NCBI GenBank assembly: GCA_963696875.1
Contig: CAVOLQ010000001.1
Span: 248,001-312,000 of the forward strand
Origin: Albibacterium sp963696875
GTDB taxonomy: Bacteria > Bacteroidota > Bacteroidia > Sphingobacteriales > Sphingobacteriaceae
Direction of reading: 5' to 3'
Length of the DNA stretch: 64,000 bases
Shown: in pieces, positions 8,821-18,359 of the stretch
Layout of the letters: each line of letters begins with the position of its first letter
How positions within the stretch are numbered: position 1 is the stretch's first letter
Translations under genes and position numbers: made by a program
The notes under the pieces: model-generated
Told to the model about the DNA's origin: nothing
What the model saw: only the letters and a program-made list of their open reading frames with translations
Database searches by the model: none

Positions 8821-8972
8821 TTTTTTTCTCTCTAAAAAACTAACCAATGGCAGAGGTGAGATCGATGGTTGTGAAGCATTCATGAGTACCTTGTGATAAG
8901 TATTAACGAATAAATTTGTTTTTTAGATGAACGCCTAATCTAGGTATATTCGGCAAATTTATCTAAGTTTGC
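8821..8972 (+). repeat. Interspersed repeat, copy A, upstream of serS
   Basis: About 150 bp that aligns along its length with copy B (27997-28145, minus strand) and copy C (53301-53404, minus strand). Landmarks in order towards the start codon are: a ttnctc block, ATGGCAGAGG, gaagcattcatgagt (shared with B), AACGAATAAATTTG, and CAAATTTATCTAAGTTTG. The words ATAAATTTG and CAAATTTAT form a 9-bp inverted repeat. The copy ends 16 bp before the serS ATG. No coding potential is seen. The repeat family is visible directly; its role is unknown. Confidence 0.8.
8964..8971 (+). promoter_or_regulatory. Candidate -7 element of serS inside repeat copy A
   Basis: TAAGTTTG fits TAnnTTTG and lies 17 bp before the serS ATG. 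The same word occurs at the equivalent place in front of glyS (27998-28005, minus strand). There is no TTTG -33 partner at the expected distance, so promoter activity is only a suggestion. Confidence 0.35.
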
Positions 8973-8988
8973 ATTTAAAAACAAAGAT

Positions 8989-10260
8989 ATGTTGCAATAT
9001 AGTTATATCCGCGAAAACAGAGAAAAAGTTATTGAAGGATTGAAAAAAAAGGGTTTTGGTCAATTGGCATTGGTAGACGATATTATCGAATTGGATAAAC
9101 AACGTCGATCAAATCAATCCTCTTTGGACAGTCTTTCAGCGGAAGCTAATGCAGCAGCCAAACAAATTGGCGACTTGATGCGACAAGGAAAGCGAGAGGA
9201 AGCGAACACCATAAAAAATGCGACTTCTGAGAATAAAGAAAACATTAAGAAGCTTACGGAAGAATTGAACGATGTAGACTTAAAGTTATATGAGGCGGTG
9301 GTGCAACTTCCCAATCTTCCTCATGAGTCAGTGCCTTTCGGTGCTACACCTGAAGAAAACGAAATTGTATTAGAATTTGGGGAAGATCCCAACTTACTTA
9401 CAGAAGCTTTACCGCATTGGGAATTGACAGCTAAGTATAATATTGTTGATTTCGAATTGGGTACCAAAGTAACCGGCGCAGGTTTCCCAGTGTATAAGGG
9501 AAAAGGTGCAAAATTACAACGTGCCTTGATAAACTTCTTTTTGGATGAAGCGGACAAAGCTGGCTATAATGAAGTTCAGCCACCCATCCTTGTAAACGAA
9601 GATTCCGCTTTTGGAACGGGGCAGCTACCAGACAAAGAAGGGCAAATGTATTTTGTTAACGAAGATAATTTATACTTGATTCCCACAGCTGAAGTCCCAG
9701 TTACTAACCTTTACCGTGATACAATTTTAAAGGAAGAAGAATTTCCTGTTAGGAATTGTGCTTATACTCCATGCTTCCGTCGTGAAGCTGGGTCTTACGG
9801 TTCACATGTAAGGGGGTTAAACCGCCTTCACCAATTTGATAAAGTAGAGCTGGTCCAAATTACCAAGCCCGAGGATTCCTATAAAACGTTGGAAGATATG
9901 AGTAGCTATGTCCAAGGCTTATTAAAGAAGCTTGGATTGAAATACAGAGTGTTGCGCCTATGTGGGGGTGACATGAGCTTTGCCTCGGCCCTAACTTACG
10001 ATATGGAAGTTTGGAGTGCAGCCCAAAAACGTTGGCTCGAGGTTTCTTCAGTTTCTAACTTTGAGACATTCCAAAGCAATCGCCTAAAGGTGCGCTATCG
10101 TGCAGAAAATGGTAAAATGCAATTGGCACATACCTTAAATGGCAGTGCCTTGGCCTTACCTAGAATCTTAGCCGCCATCCTTGAGAATTTTCAAACTGAA
10201 AATGGAATTCAAATTCCGGAGGTTTTGGTGCCGTATACGAAGTTTGAGTTTATAGATTAA
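8989..10260 (+). CDS. serS: Seryl-tRNA synthetase
   Basis: Class II synthetase charging tRNA-Ser. The 423-aa protein has the N-terminal antiparallel coiled-coil arm that grips the tRNA variable arm (about residues 30-100, rich in Lys/Glu/Ala). The catalytic core follows, with TAEVPVTNLYRD, motif 2 FRREAGSYG (about 264-272) and motif 3 around LNGSALALPRILAAILENFQ. The ATG at 8989 directly starts the conserved MLQ-type N-terminus. The stop codon overlaps that of the convergent acnA by two bases. Its upstream region is a copy of the interspersed repeat. Confidence 0.98.
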   Translation: MLQYSYIRENREKVIEGLKKKGFGQLALVDDIIELDKQRRSNQSSLDSLSAEANAAAKQIGDLMRQGKREEANTIKNATSENKENIKKLTEELNDVDLKLYEAVVQLPNLPHESVPFGATPEENEIVLEFGEDPNLLTEALPHWELTAKYNIVDFELGTKVTGAGFPVYKGKGAKLQRALINFFLDEADKAGYNEVQPPILVNEDSAFGTGQLPDKEGQMYFVNEDNLYLIPTAEVPVTNLYRDTILKEEEFPVRNCAYTPCFRREAGSYGSHVRGLNRLHQFDKVELVQITKPEDSYKTLEDMSSYVQGLLKKLGLKYRVLRLCGGDMSFASALTYDMEVWSAAQKRWLEVSSVSNFETFQSNRLKVRYRAENGKMQLAHTLNGSALALPRILAAILENFQTENGIQIPEVLVPYTKFEFID

Positions 10261-12989
10261 CTCTTATTCAATTGCTCTCTTAACACATATTGCAAAATAC
10301 CGCCATTTTGGTAATAGGCGATCTCTATTTCAGAGTCTAAGCGTGCTTTTGCATCAAATACTATTTTCTCGCCAGATTCTTTTACGGCTGTGACCTTGAT
10401 AACCTTAGCAGGGGTTAAGGAATCAGAGATTCCTGTAAATGTAAAGATTTCCTTTCCTGAAAGACCCAAAGAGGGCGCTGTTTGCCCTGGAATGAATTCC
10501 AGTGGAAGTACTCCCATCTGCACCAAGTTGCTTCTGTGTATGCGCTCAAAGCTCTCTGCAATGACGGCTTTGATTCCTAACAAGCTAGCGCCTTTCGCCG
10601 CCCAATCGCGGGATGAGCCGCTTCCATATTCTTTTCCAGCCAAAACAATGAGCGGGGTTTTGTCCTCAATGTATTTCATCGCCGTATCGTATACTGTAAG
10701 TGTTTCATTGCTCGGAAAGTAAGTTGAGAATCCGCCTTCTTTATCCGTGATTTGGTTTTTGATCCGTACGTTTGCAAAGGTACCACGCATCATTACTTCA
10801 TGGTTCCCACGGCGTGAACCGAAGGAGTTGAAGTCCTTTTTTTCCACTCCCTTGCTCATGAGGTATTTGCCTGCCGCAGTAAGTTCGCCAAATGCGCCGG
10901 CTGGAGATATGTGATCCGTAGTTACAGAATCGCCTAAATATAATAATACCCGTGCGTTTTCAATATTCTGTAGGGCCTCAGGTGTCTCACTGATGTTTTT
11001 GAAAAAAGGTACTTCTTGAATGTAGGTAGAATGGTCATCCCATTTGTAAGCTGTCCCTGTAGGGGCTTCTAGTTTCTGCCATTCTTCGTTTCCATCAAAT
11101 ATAACATCATAGACTTCTTTGAAATCCTCTACTTTCATGCAGTCACTGATAGTTAGGTTGATTTCCTCTTGGCTTGGCCAGATATCTTTCAAAAAGACAG
11201 CTTCTCCGTTTGGATCATAACCTAGCGGTTCGTTTATTAAATCGATATCTACCCGTCCGACTAAAGCATAGGCAACTACCAACATTGGAGACATCAGGAA
11301 GTTCATTTTTACTTGGGAATGCACTCTAGCTTCGAAGTTCCTGTTTCCGGAAAGTACAGACGCTACCACCATATCATGTGCGTCGATCGCTTCTGCGATA
11401 TAGGGAGGGAGCGGACCACTATTTCCGATGCATGAAGTACAGCCATAACCTACCGTATGGAAACGTAAGGCATCTAAATCTTCAGACAATCCCGAGCGCT
11501 CTAAGTAACTAGTTACCACTTTAGAGCCGGGCGCCAGACTGGTTTTGACCCATGATTTTGTTCTCAATCCTCTGGCTACTGCGTTTCGGGCTACCAAACC
11601 GGCACCTACCATAACCGCAGGGTTAGAGGTATTGGTACAGCTGGTGATTGCCGCAATAACGATGCTGCCATCGCTTAATTTATAATCTGCATTTTTGAAC
11701 TTTATTTTTACTGTTCTCAGGTCATTTCCTGGAACAATATTGACGCTTGCTGGCGTTTCAATTCCTTTTTTATTTGCGAATTGACTTCCTGATCCTCCTT
11801 CATTTAACCAAACATGTTCACGACGGTCGGCTACGGGAATATATTCCCGTTTAAATTCCTCCTTTAATAAATCTGCAAATTTCGCATGCAGATCCTTTAC
11901 TAAGATTTTGTCTTGTGGACGTTTTGGGCCGGAAACAGTTGGTTCTAAGGTTCCCAAATCTAGTTCAACTACTTCGGAGTATTCAATTTCTTCTTTTCCG
12001 GTTCTCCAAAGCAAATTTTCAGTGCAATAGTTTTTAACCAGGTCTATTTGTTTTTGCGAACGGTTTGTTCGCTTCATATAATCTAGAGTCTGCTTGTCGA
12101 TGGGAAAATAGCTTACTGTACAGCCAAATTCTGGTGACATATTTGCAATTGTAGCCCTATCCGTTACGGTTAGGTGATCAAGCGCGTCACCATACACTTC
12201 GACAAACTTTCCTACTACGCCCACTTTACGTAGTAGGTTCGTGATAGTAAGCACCATATCCGTTGCGGTGCACCCTTGAGGGATTAGGCCTTTTAAATTC
12301 AAGCCCACCACTTTTGGACAGGTGAAATAAATAGGCTGGCCTAACATGGCTGCTTCTGCTTCAATTCCACCTACGCCCCAGCCCAGAACTCCAATACCAT
12401 TCACCATTGGGGTATGAGAGTCTAAGCCCACTAACGTGTCTGGGAATGCCCAACCTTCACGTTCTATCACTCCTTTTGCTAAGTATTCTAAATTCACTTG
12501 GTGACAAATTCCCATGCCGGGAGGTACCACTGTGAAATTATTTAGTCCAGTTTGTGCCCATTTTAATAATTGATAGCGTTCTGCATTCCGCTCATATTCC
12601 ATGACCACATTTTTCGCTTCGGAGTAATCTGTTCCAAAAAAGTCAACTTGTACAGAATGATCGATTACTAGGTCCACCGGAATGGCAGGATTGATTTTGG
12701 TGCCATCGCCACCTTTTCTGACCACCTCTGCCCTGATGGAAGCGATGTCAACCACTGCAGGTACGCCCGTAAAATCTTGCATTAATACCCTAGCTGGTTT
12801 AAAAGGGATTTCCGCATCTGTGCCTTTTGGATCCCAGTCGGTAAGCGTTTTTACGTGCTCATCCGTTATAGCGAAGCCATCGTGGTTTCTTAATGCATTC
12901 TCAAGTAAAATACGAATAGAAAAAGGAAGACGATGAATATTTTTTCCTTCAGATTGCAGTTTTTTGAGGGAGGCGATCTTGTAATTCAT
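10257..12989 (-). CDS. acnA: Aconitate hydratase A
   Basis: TCA-cycle isomerisation of citrate to isocitrate, with a [4Fe-4S] cluster. The 910-aa protein is of the AcnA/IRP type with the swivel domain C-terminal. Cluster ligands are visible in SCTNTSNPAVM and GCTSCIGNSGPLPP. The swivel part has GDSVTTDHISPAGAF and the GSSRDWAAKG substrate loop. The ATG at 12989 is preferred over a TTG three codons earlier, because the product begins MNYKIASLKKLQ like other AcnA proteins. The gene is monocistronic and convergent with serS. Confidence 0.96.
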   Translation of the reverse strand: MNYKIASLKKLQSEGKNIHRLPFSIRILLENALRNHDGFAITDEHVKTLTDWDPKGTDAEIPFKPARVLMQDFTGVPAVVDIASIRAEVVRKGGDGTKINPAIPVDLVIDHSVQVDFFGTDYSEAKNVVMEYERNAERYQLLKWAQTGLNNFTVVPPGMGICHQVNLEYLAKGVIEREGWAFPDTLVGLDSHTPMVNGIGVLGWGVGGIEAEAAMLGQPIYFTCPKVVGLNLKGLIPQGCTATDMVLTITNLLRKVGVVGKFVEVYGDALDHLTVTDRATIANMSPEFGCTVSYFPIDKQTLDYMKRTNRSQKQIDLVKNYCTENLLWRTGKEEIEYSEVVELDLGTLEPTVSGPKRPQDKILVKDLHAKFADLLKEEFKREYIPVADRREHVWLNEGGSGSQFANKKGIETPASVNIVPGNDLRTVKIKFKNADYKLSDGSIVIAAITSCTNTSNPAVMVGAGLVARNAVARGLRTKSWVKTSLAPGSKVVTSYLERSGLSEDLDALRFHTVGYGCTSCIGNSGPLPPYIAEAIDAHDMVVASVLSGNRNFEARVHSQVKMNFLMSPMLVVAYALVGRVDIDLINEPLGYDPNGEAVFLKDIWPSQEEINLTISDCMKVEDFKEVYDVIFDGNEEWQKLEAPTGTAYKWDDHSTYIQEVPFFKNISETPEALQNIENARVLLYLGDSVTTDHISPAGAFGELTAAGKYLMSKGVEKKDFNSFGSRRGNHEVMMRGTFANVRIKNQITDKEGGFSTYFPSNETLTVYDTAMKYIEDKTPLIVLAGKEYGSGSSRDWAAKGASLLGIKAVIAESFERIHRSNLVQMGVLPLEFIPGQTAPSLGLSGKEIFTFTGISDSLTPAKVIKVTAVKESGEKIVFDAKARLDSEIEIAYYQNGGILQYVLREQLNKS

Positions 12990-13089
12990 GGCTGACAATT
13001 TTTTGAATTGTCAATTTAGGGATAATTTTTTTAAAAGAGGCAATGAATTGTGCGATTGGTTGAATTTGGAGTGCGTGTTGTGAGGAGTG

Positions 13090-13710
13090 TTATTCAGGAG
13101 ATTCATCCTCTTGAAAATATTTTTTTTGAAAAATTAAAATAATGATTACTCCTACGGAAATCGCAGTGTCGGCAAGGTTAAATACAGGTCGGAAGAATAT
13201 AAAATCCTGCCCTCCCCAGATCGGGAGCCAGTTGGGGTAATGGCCACTAATTAATGGGAAATAGAACATGTCGACCACTTTTCCATGTAGAAAGCTAGAA
13301 TAGCCTCCTTCATGTGGAAACAGTTGAGCCTTATCATACCAGGTGCTTTCACTAAAAAACATTCCATAAAAGGCCGAATCTATCATGTTGCCTAAGGCAC
13401 CGGCAAATATCAAAGACACACTTAGGACTAAACCTTGAGGATACTTTTTCTTTGTCATGTAATAGATTCCATAGCCGATAGCACAAATAGCTATTATTCT
13501 AAAAAGCGATAAGGCTAATTTACCAGCTTCTCCGCCTAATTCCAGGCCAAAAGCCATTCCATTATTTTCGGTAAAATGGATAAAACCTCTGTCACCAAGT
13601 ATGCTGAACTCTTGACCAAGCGTCATGTTCAATTTAATCCAAAGCTTTAATGCTTGGTCAAGAATTAAGGTAATGACAATTAATATAATCGGTTTGGAAA
13701 ACCCTTTCAT
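13090..13710 (-). CDS. lspA: Lipoprotein signal peptidase (signal peptidase II)
   Basis: Inner-membrane aspartyl protease that cleaves prolipoproteins before the lipidated Cys. The 206-aa protein has four membrane segments and both catalytic aspartates: Asp111 in GNMID and Asp181 in NLADTAI, with the conserved NNGMAFGL and GKVVDMFYFP blocks. It is longer than E. coli LspA (164 aa) because of an insertion between the two Asp motifs (about residues 115-160), a usual trait in Bacteroidetes. It lies 6 bp after the dksA-like gene and is probably co-transcribed with it and ileS. Confidence 0.95.
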   Translation of the reverse strand: MKGFSKPIILIVITLILDQALKLWIKLNMTLGQEFSILGDRGFIHFTENNGMAFGLELGGEAGKLALSLFRIIAICAIGYGIYYMTKKKYPQGLVLSVSLIFAGALGNMIDSAFYGMFFSESTWYDKAQLFPHEGGYSSFLHGKVVDMFYFPLISGHYPNWLPIWGGQDFIFFRPVFNLADTAISVGVIIILIFQKKYFQEDESPE

Positions 13711-13716
13711 TTAAGA

Positions 13717-14100
13717 CTAGTTTTGCTTTAGTTTCGCTTCCATGCTTAATGTTGCATGAGGAACTGCACGCAAACGTTCTTTTTGAATTAATTTTCCTGT
13801 TTCACGACAAATACCGTAAGATTTATTTTCAATTCTTACTAAGGCTGCTTCTAGATTGTCTATAAACTTCTTTTGACGAGCTGCTAATTGATTAATTTGT
13901 TCTTTTTCTAAGGTAGCCGAACCGTCTTCTAAAGTCTTAAATGTTCCGGCGGTGTCGTCTGTTCCGTTGCTGTTAGGATTGCTTAATGATTTAGCTAATG
14001 AATTCAATTCCTCCCTTGCAATGCGTATCTTTTCTAAAATTAGTTCTTTGAACTCTTGTAGTTCAGCATCATTATAATGTGTCTTTTCCGTCTTTTCCAT
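13717..14100 (-). CDS. DksA/TraR-family protein with a degenerate zinc finger
   Basis: A 127-aa protein with a long N-terminal coiled coil (about residues 10-90, including the acidic tip region) and a C-terminal block YGICRETGKLIQKERLRAVP resembling the DksA zinc-finger region. Only one of the four zinc Cys is present, so metal binding through the C4 finger is unlikely. By family it should bind the RNA polymerase secondary channel and modulate initiation. Similar Cys-poor forms are common in Bacteroidetes. It is only 1 bp from ileS and 6 bp from lspA, suggesting one operon ileS-dksA-lspA. Confidence 0.85.
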   Translation of the reverse strand: MEKTEKTHYNDAELQEFKELILEKIRIAREELNSLAKSLSNPNSNGTDDTAGTFKTLEDGSATLEKEQINQLAARQKKFIDNLEAALVRIENKSYGICRETGKLIQKERLRAVPHATLSMEAKLKQN

Positions 14101-14101
14101 T

Positions 14102-17100
14102 TTATATCCTTTCTATTACTATGTTTATTTCTTGTTCATTAATTTGGACTGTCTCACCTTGTGTTAATTCTGGCACAAACTTTAATTCTTCTGCTAAAGT
14201 TTCTGTGCGAATATAAGCTATATTGTTGTTTATTGCTTCACTGATTTCGGATAAAACACCCAATTTAACAATTATTTTATCTGTAACTTCAAAACCCATC
14301 TCTTTTCTTAGATTTTGAATGCGATTTACAATTTCTCTTGCGATCCCCTCCTGCTTTAATTCGGCAGTGATCTGTACGTCAAGAGCAACTGAAAGCCTTC
14401 CTAGGTTAGCTACCTGCCAGCCTTCTACATCTTCAGCTATTATTTCAACATCCGCTAGGGATAAATTAAAACCGATTTCAGTTAATAAGTATTCTCCTTG
14501 ATTTTCGAGTTGCTGAATTTGTTCTGTATTGAAAGCGGAAACAGCAGCAGCAACAGTTTTCATGTTTTTTCCTACTTTTGGCCCAAGGGTTTTGAAATTA
14601 GGTTTTATCTTTTTCCTTAAAATTCCCGAAGTGTCCTCAATATACTCAATATTTTTAATATTCGTTTCTGAAAGGATAAGATCCTTTACATTTTCGACAT
14701 TTTTGATAAAGGTATCGTCTAAAACTGGGATTAATATTTTATTCAAAGGCTGACGAACGTTAATGCCAGCTTTCTTCCTCAATGAAAGGGTTAAAGAAGA
14801 GATGTTTTGAGCCAAGCCCATGCGTTCTTCTAGTTGTTTGTCGATTAGGGCAGCATCTGCCTTTGGGAAGTCAGTTAAATGGACAGATTCTCTTCCTTCT
14901 TTGTTAGTGATGCTTTCTAAGTCAAGAAATAGACGATCGCTAAAAAATGGAGCTATCGGCGACATGATTTTGGCAACCGTATTCAAGCATGTGTAGAGAG
15001 TTTGATAGGCGGAAATTTTATCTTCTGAGTATTCGCCTTTCCAAAAGCGTCTGCGACAAAGGCGAACGTACCAATTGCTTAAGTTTTCGTCTACAAAGTC
15101 TTGAACAGCTCTTGCTGCTTTTGTAGGTTCAAAATCTGCATAATACTGGTCTACTTCCTTACTTAAGCTATTTAAAAGAGAGATGATCCAGCGGTCAATT
15201 TCTGGTCTTTGCGCTATAGGGATGTCCTTTTCAGTATAAGTAAATTTATCAATATTGGCGTATAACGCAAAAAAAGCGTAGGTATTATAAAGGGTGCCGA
15301 AAAACTTCCTTCTGACTTCGTCAATGCCTTCTATGTTGAATTTTAGGTTGTCCCAAGGCGAGGCGTTGCTGATCATATACCAACGGGTAGCATCTGCGCC
15401 ATATTTGTCGATTGTTTCGAATGGATCTATACCATTTCCGAGCCTTTTCGACATTTTATTGCCGTTTTTATCTAGTACTAAGCCGTTAGAAATTACGTTC
15501 TTAAAAGCAACTGAATCACGAAGCATAGTAGAGATGGCGTGTAAAGTGAAAAACCAGCCTCGGGTTTGATCCACACCTTCGGCGATAAAATCTGCAGGAT
15601 ATGCGGATTCAAAGCCAGCATTAAAAGGAGTGTCGGATCCTTCTTTTAGTTTTTCTTGATTTAAACCCCACTGTGCAAAGGGCATGGCTCCCGAATCAAA
15701 CCAAACGTCGATTAGGTCAAGTTCTCGGTAAAGTTTTTGTCCGCCCTCAGATATTAAAACTAAATCATCAACGTAAGGTCTATGCAGGTCGAATACACCA
15801 TCCTCTATTTTTGCTAAATACGCTTCGAGGGTGGATTTTTCTTCTTGGCTTAAAAGGCTAGAGTTTATGCTTTTTTGAACCATTGACTTGAGTTCAGCAA
15901 TGGATCCAATGCAGAGCTCTTCGTTTTCATCTTCGCTTCGCCATATTGGTAGAGGTGTTCCCCAATAACGGGAGCGTGATAAATTCCAATCGACTAAATT
16001 TTCAAGCCAGTTTCCGAAACGTCCGATTCCTGTCGATTCTGGTTTCCAGTTGATCGTTTTATTCAAGGAAACCATTTTTTCTTTATACTCTGTGGTCCGA
16101 ATAAACCAGCTGTCCAGAGGGTAATAAAGAACAGGTTTATCCGTACGCCAGCAATGTGGGTAGCTGTGTTCGTATCTTTTTACATCAAACGCTTTGTTAT
16201 CTTCTTTGAGTTTGATGGCGATCAGAACGTCTGTAGGTTTGAAATCGGCAGTTGATCTTTCCTCGTCAGAATAAAACTCTTCTTTTACATACCGACCTGC
16301 GTAGTCTGTTATTTCATTAACAAATCGACCTTGCCTATCCACGATTGGCACCTCTTTACCATTTTCGTCCTTCACTAATATAGCGGGGACATTGTTTTCT
16401 TTACAGACCCTAAAGTCGTCTGCACCAAAAGTTGGCGAGGCGTGCACAATTCCAGTTCCATCTTCTGTACTTACAAAATCACCGTGGATGACTCTGAATG
16501 CATTCTCTTCTAATTCTGGAGAATCCACATAAGGCATTAATTGGTGATAGCGAAGGTTTAAAAGTTCGGCACCAGAAAATTCAGCTTTTATTTCCCATGG
16601 AATCAGTTTGTCATTAGCTTCGTACGCTTTAAAGTCAAGGTCTTTAGCTTCTTCCTTAAAGAATCTTGAAACCAGATCTTTCGCTAAAATCACACTTACC
16701 GGGAGGTGGGTATAAGCATTGAATGTACTAACTTTAACATAGGTTATATTTTTCCCTACGATAAGGGCTGAATTTCCTGGAAGTGTCCAAGGAGTTGTTG
16801 TCCAAGCGATAAATGCCGTATCCTCTTCTTCCTCTTCGAAAAGGATGGGAGTGAGGGGGTGGATTTGATCTTTTCTAACCCTGAATTCTGCTACTACAGT
16901 GGTATCCGTCACCATTTTATAGGTGCCAGGTTGATTCAGTTCGTGGGAGCTTAATCCTGTGCCTGCGGCAGGGGAGAAGGGTTGTATTGTATAGCCTTTA
17001 TAAAGCAATCCTTTTTTGTGGAATTCTTTTAGAATCCACCACAAGGTTTCTATGTATTCGTTCTTATAGGTGATATAAGGATGGTCTAGATCGACCCAAT

Positions 17101-17515
17101 AGCCCATTTTTCGGGTGAGGTCATTCCATACATCTGTGTATTTCATAACTTCTTTCCGGCAATGATCATTGTATTCTTCTATTGATATTTTTTTGCCAAT
17201 ATCATCTTTTGTAATGCCCAATGATTTTTCTACTGCTAGTTCTATGGGTAGGCCATGGGTATCCCAGCCTCCTTTACGTTTTACTTGGTATCCTTTTAGA
17301 GTTTTGTAGCGGCAAAATATATCCTTGATTGCACGTGCCATGACATGGTGGATTCCAGGCATCCCGTTTGCGGAAGGCGGCCCTTCGTAAAAAGTATAAG
17401 GTTTTGAGTCGGGACGATTTTGGATACTTTTAGCAAAAATATCCTTTTCTTCCCACAGGGTTAAAATACTTTTTTCGATTTCAGTTAGATTTAGCTGCTT
17501 ATATTCCGTGTACAT
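14102..17515 (-). CDS. ileS: Isoleucyl-tRNA synthetase (eukaryote-like class)
   Basis: Class I synthetase charging tRNA-Ile, with an editing domain. The start is placed at the ATG at 17515 (MYTEYKQLNLTEIEK), giving 1137 aa. Upstream codons in frame do not look coding and contain the promoter. The HIGH-region variant is PPSANGMPGIHHVMA near residues 48-62. The KMSKR loop appears as NKMSKRLGNGIDPFE. There is no C-terminal zinc ribbon, and the length and motifs match the eukaryotic/IleS2 lineage rather than E. coli IleS. It leads a probable operon with the dksA-like gene and lspA. Confidence 0.96.
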   Translation of the reverse strand: MYTEYKQLNLTEIEKSILTLWEEKDIFAKSIQNRPDSKPYTFYEGPPSANGMPGIHHVMARAIKDIFCRYKTLKGYQVKRKGGWDTHGLPIELAVEKSLGITKDDIGKKISIEEYNDHCRKEVMKYTDVWNDLTRKMGYWVDLDHPYITYKNEYIETLWWILKEFHKKGLLYKGYTIQPFSPAAGTGLSSHELNQPGTYKMVTDTTVVAEFRVRKDQIHPLTPILFEEEEEDTAFIAWTTTPWTLPGNSALIVGKNITYVKVSTFNAYTHLPVSVILAKDLVSRFFKEEAKDLDFKAYEANDKLIPWEIKAEFSGAELLNLRYHQLMPYVDSPELEENAFRVIHGDFVSTEDGTGIVHASPTFGADDFRVCKENNVPAILVKDENGKEVPIVDRQGRFVNEITDYAGRYVKEEFYSDEERSTADFKPTDVLIAIKLKEDNKAFDVKRYEHSYPHCWRTDKPVLYYPLDSWFIRTTEYKEKMVSLNKTINWKPESTGIGRFGNWLENLVDWNLSRSRYWGTPLPIWRSEDENEELCIGSIAELKSMVQKSINSSLLSQEEKSTLEAYLAKIEDGVFDLHRPYVDDLVLISEGGQKLYRELDLIDVWFDSGAMPFAQWGLNQEKLKEGSDTPFNAGFESAYPADFIAEGVDQTRGWFFTLHAISTMLRDSVAFKNVISNGLVLDKNGNKMSKRLGNGIDPFETIDKYGADATRWYMISNASPWDNLKFNIEGIDEVRRKFFGTLYNTYAFFALYANIDKFTYTEKDIPIAQRPEIDRWIISLLNSLSKEVDQYYADFEPTKAARAVQDFVDENLSNWYVRLCRRRFWKGEYSEDKISAYQTLYTCLNTVAKIMSPIAPFFSDRLFLDLESITNKEGRESVHLTDFPKADAALIDKQLEERMGLAQNISSLTLSLRKKAGINVRQPLNKILIPVLDDTFIKNVENVKDLILSETNIKNIEYIEDTSGILRKKIKPNFKTLGPKVGKNMKTVAAAVSAFNTEQIQQLENQGEYLLTEIGFNLSLADVEIIAEDVEGWQVANLGRLSVALDVQITAELKQEGIAREIVNRIQNLRKEMGFEVTDKIIVKLGVLSEISEAINNNIAYIRTETLAEELKFVPELTQGETVQINEQEINIVIERI

Positions 17516-17544
17516 CAAGTTTTTATCTAAATTTTTCAAGGACG

Positions 17545-17552
17545 CAAATATA
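17545..17552 (-). promoter_or_regulatory. Candidate ileS -7 promoter element
   Basis: On the minus strand the sequence is TATATTTG, an exact TAnnTTTG match, 29 bp before the ileS ATG. No clear TTTG -33 element is seen. It supports the start at 17515 over longer readings. Confidence 0.45.
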
Positions 17553-17720
17553 CTTAAAAATGTCCGGTTTTGTAAAGGAATGGCAATAAATTGAACGCTG
17601 GCCAACTGTAAAAAAGCGAGAATGAATTTGAATTTCAGGATATTAACGGATATTGACGAAAATGCCTTATTTTTGTCTTGGAATGGATAATATTTGCATT
17701 TCGATATATAATAAGGAAAA

Positions 17721-17990
17721 ATGAACAAATACCTTAAGAGAGGCCTTGTTTTTTTGATAATAGGGAGCTTGCTGTGTTATTATGGCGTTTATTCAAAGGA
17801 TCCAATGGCTTCTTTTTATAAAATACCTTTGGTGGTAGGTGTTGTGTCTTTTGGCTATGGGTTTGTAATGATTTTTTATAGTTTGATGCGAAAAATTGAG
17901 CGTAATAGTATTTTAGAGGATCGTGCAGAAGAAGCGGCAGAGCATAAAAATAATGAGAAAGGAGAAGGTAAAGGAAATGAAGAAGCGTAA
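17721..17990 (+). CDS. Small membrane protein, unknown function
   Basis: An 89-aa protein with two membrane helices (about residues 8-24 and 36-57, LVVGVVSFGYGFVMIFYSL) and a highly charged cytoplasmic tail ending in a Lys/Glu/Gly-rich stretch. I do not recognise the family. It overlaps the start of the downstream kinase gene by 14 bp, so the two are translationally linked. It may be a small partner of that membrane kinase, but this is inference from position only. The gene is divergent from ileS. Confidence 0.65.
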   Translation: MNKYLKRGLVFLIIGSLLCYYGVYSKDPMASFYKIPLVVGVVSFGYGFVMIFYSLMRKIERNSILEDRAEEAAEHKNNEKGEGKGNEEA

Positions 17991-18357
17991 AGGGCTTAAT
18001 AAGTTTATAAACGGGTTTGGCTATGCTTGCTCTGGATTTCTTAATACTTTTAAGACTGAATTAAATTTCAGGTTCCATTTTTTTGCAGCTATATCGGTAT
18101 TGCTTCTTGGTTTTTTTTTGGACATTTCTCTTTTTGAATGGTTTTGGGTTTTTTTAGCCATTGCATTGGTTATGGCTGTCGAATTGTTTAATACCGCAAT
18201 TGAAGCTTCGACGAATGCTATTTCATTAACGTTCAACCCATATATTAAAAAAGCTAAAGACGCTGCTGCTGCCGCCGTACTTGTAGTTTCGGTGTTTGCT
18301 TTTTTGGTTGGTGTTTTTATTTTTATTCCCAAAATATGGGAATTATTTAATTGGTAA
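17977..18357 (+). CDS. dgkA: Diacylglycerol/undecaprenol kinase family protein
   Basis: Small integral-membrane lipid kinase (DagK family) phosphorylating diacylglycerol or undecaprenol. From the ATG at 17977 the product is 126 aa with three membrane helices. It has the family's N-terminal segment FINGFGYACSGFLNTFKTELNFRFH, given here with break FINGFGYACSGF / LNTFKTELNFRFH, and the catalytic-site signature VELFNTAIEASTN in the middle. Earlier in-frame starts (17923 GTG, 17953 ATG) would only add a Lys-rich extension. The substrate preference cannot be read from sequence; Gram-negative Bacteroidetes copies may act on undecaprenol. Confidence 0.88.
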   Translation: MKKRKGLNKFINGFGYACSGFLNTFKTELNFRFHFFAAISVLLLGFFLDISLFEWFWVFLAIALVMAVELFNTAIEASTNAISLTFNPYIKKAKDAAAAAVLVVSVFAFLVGVFIFIPKIWELFNW

Positions 18358-18359
18358 TT

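Noticed and set aside
10257..10260. Overlapping stop codons of serS and acnA as a special regulatory arrangement
   Set aside because: Convergent genes with touching stops are common in compact genomes and there is no sign of function.
17516..17728. A 71-codon N-terminal extension of IleS
   Set aside because: It contains the TATATTTG promoter box, has no synthetase similarity and overlaps the divergent gene start; the ATG at 17515 starts the conserved N-terminus.
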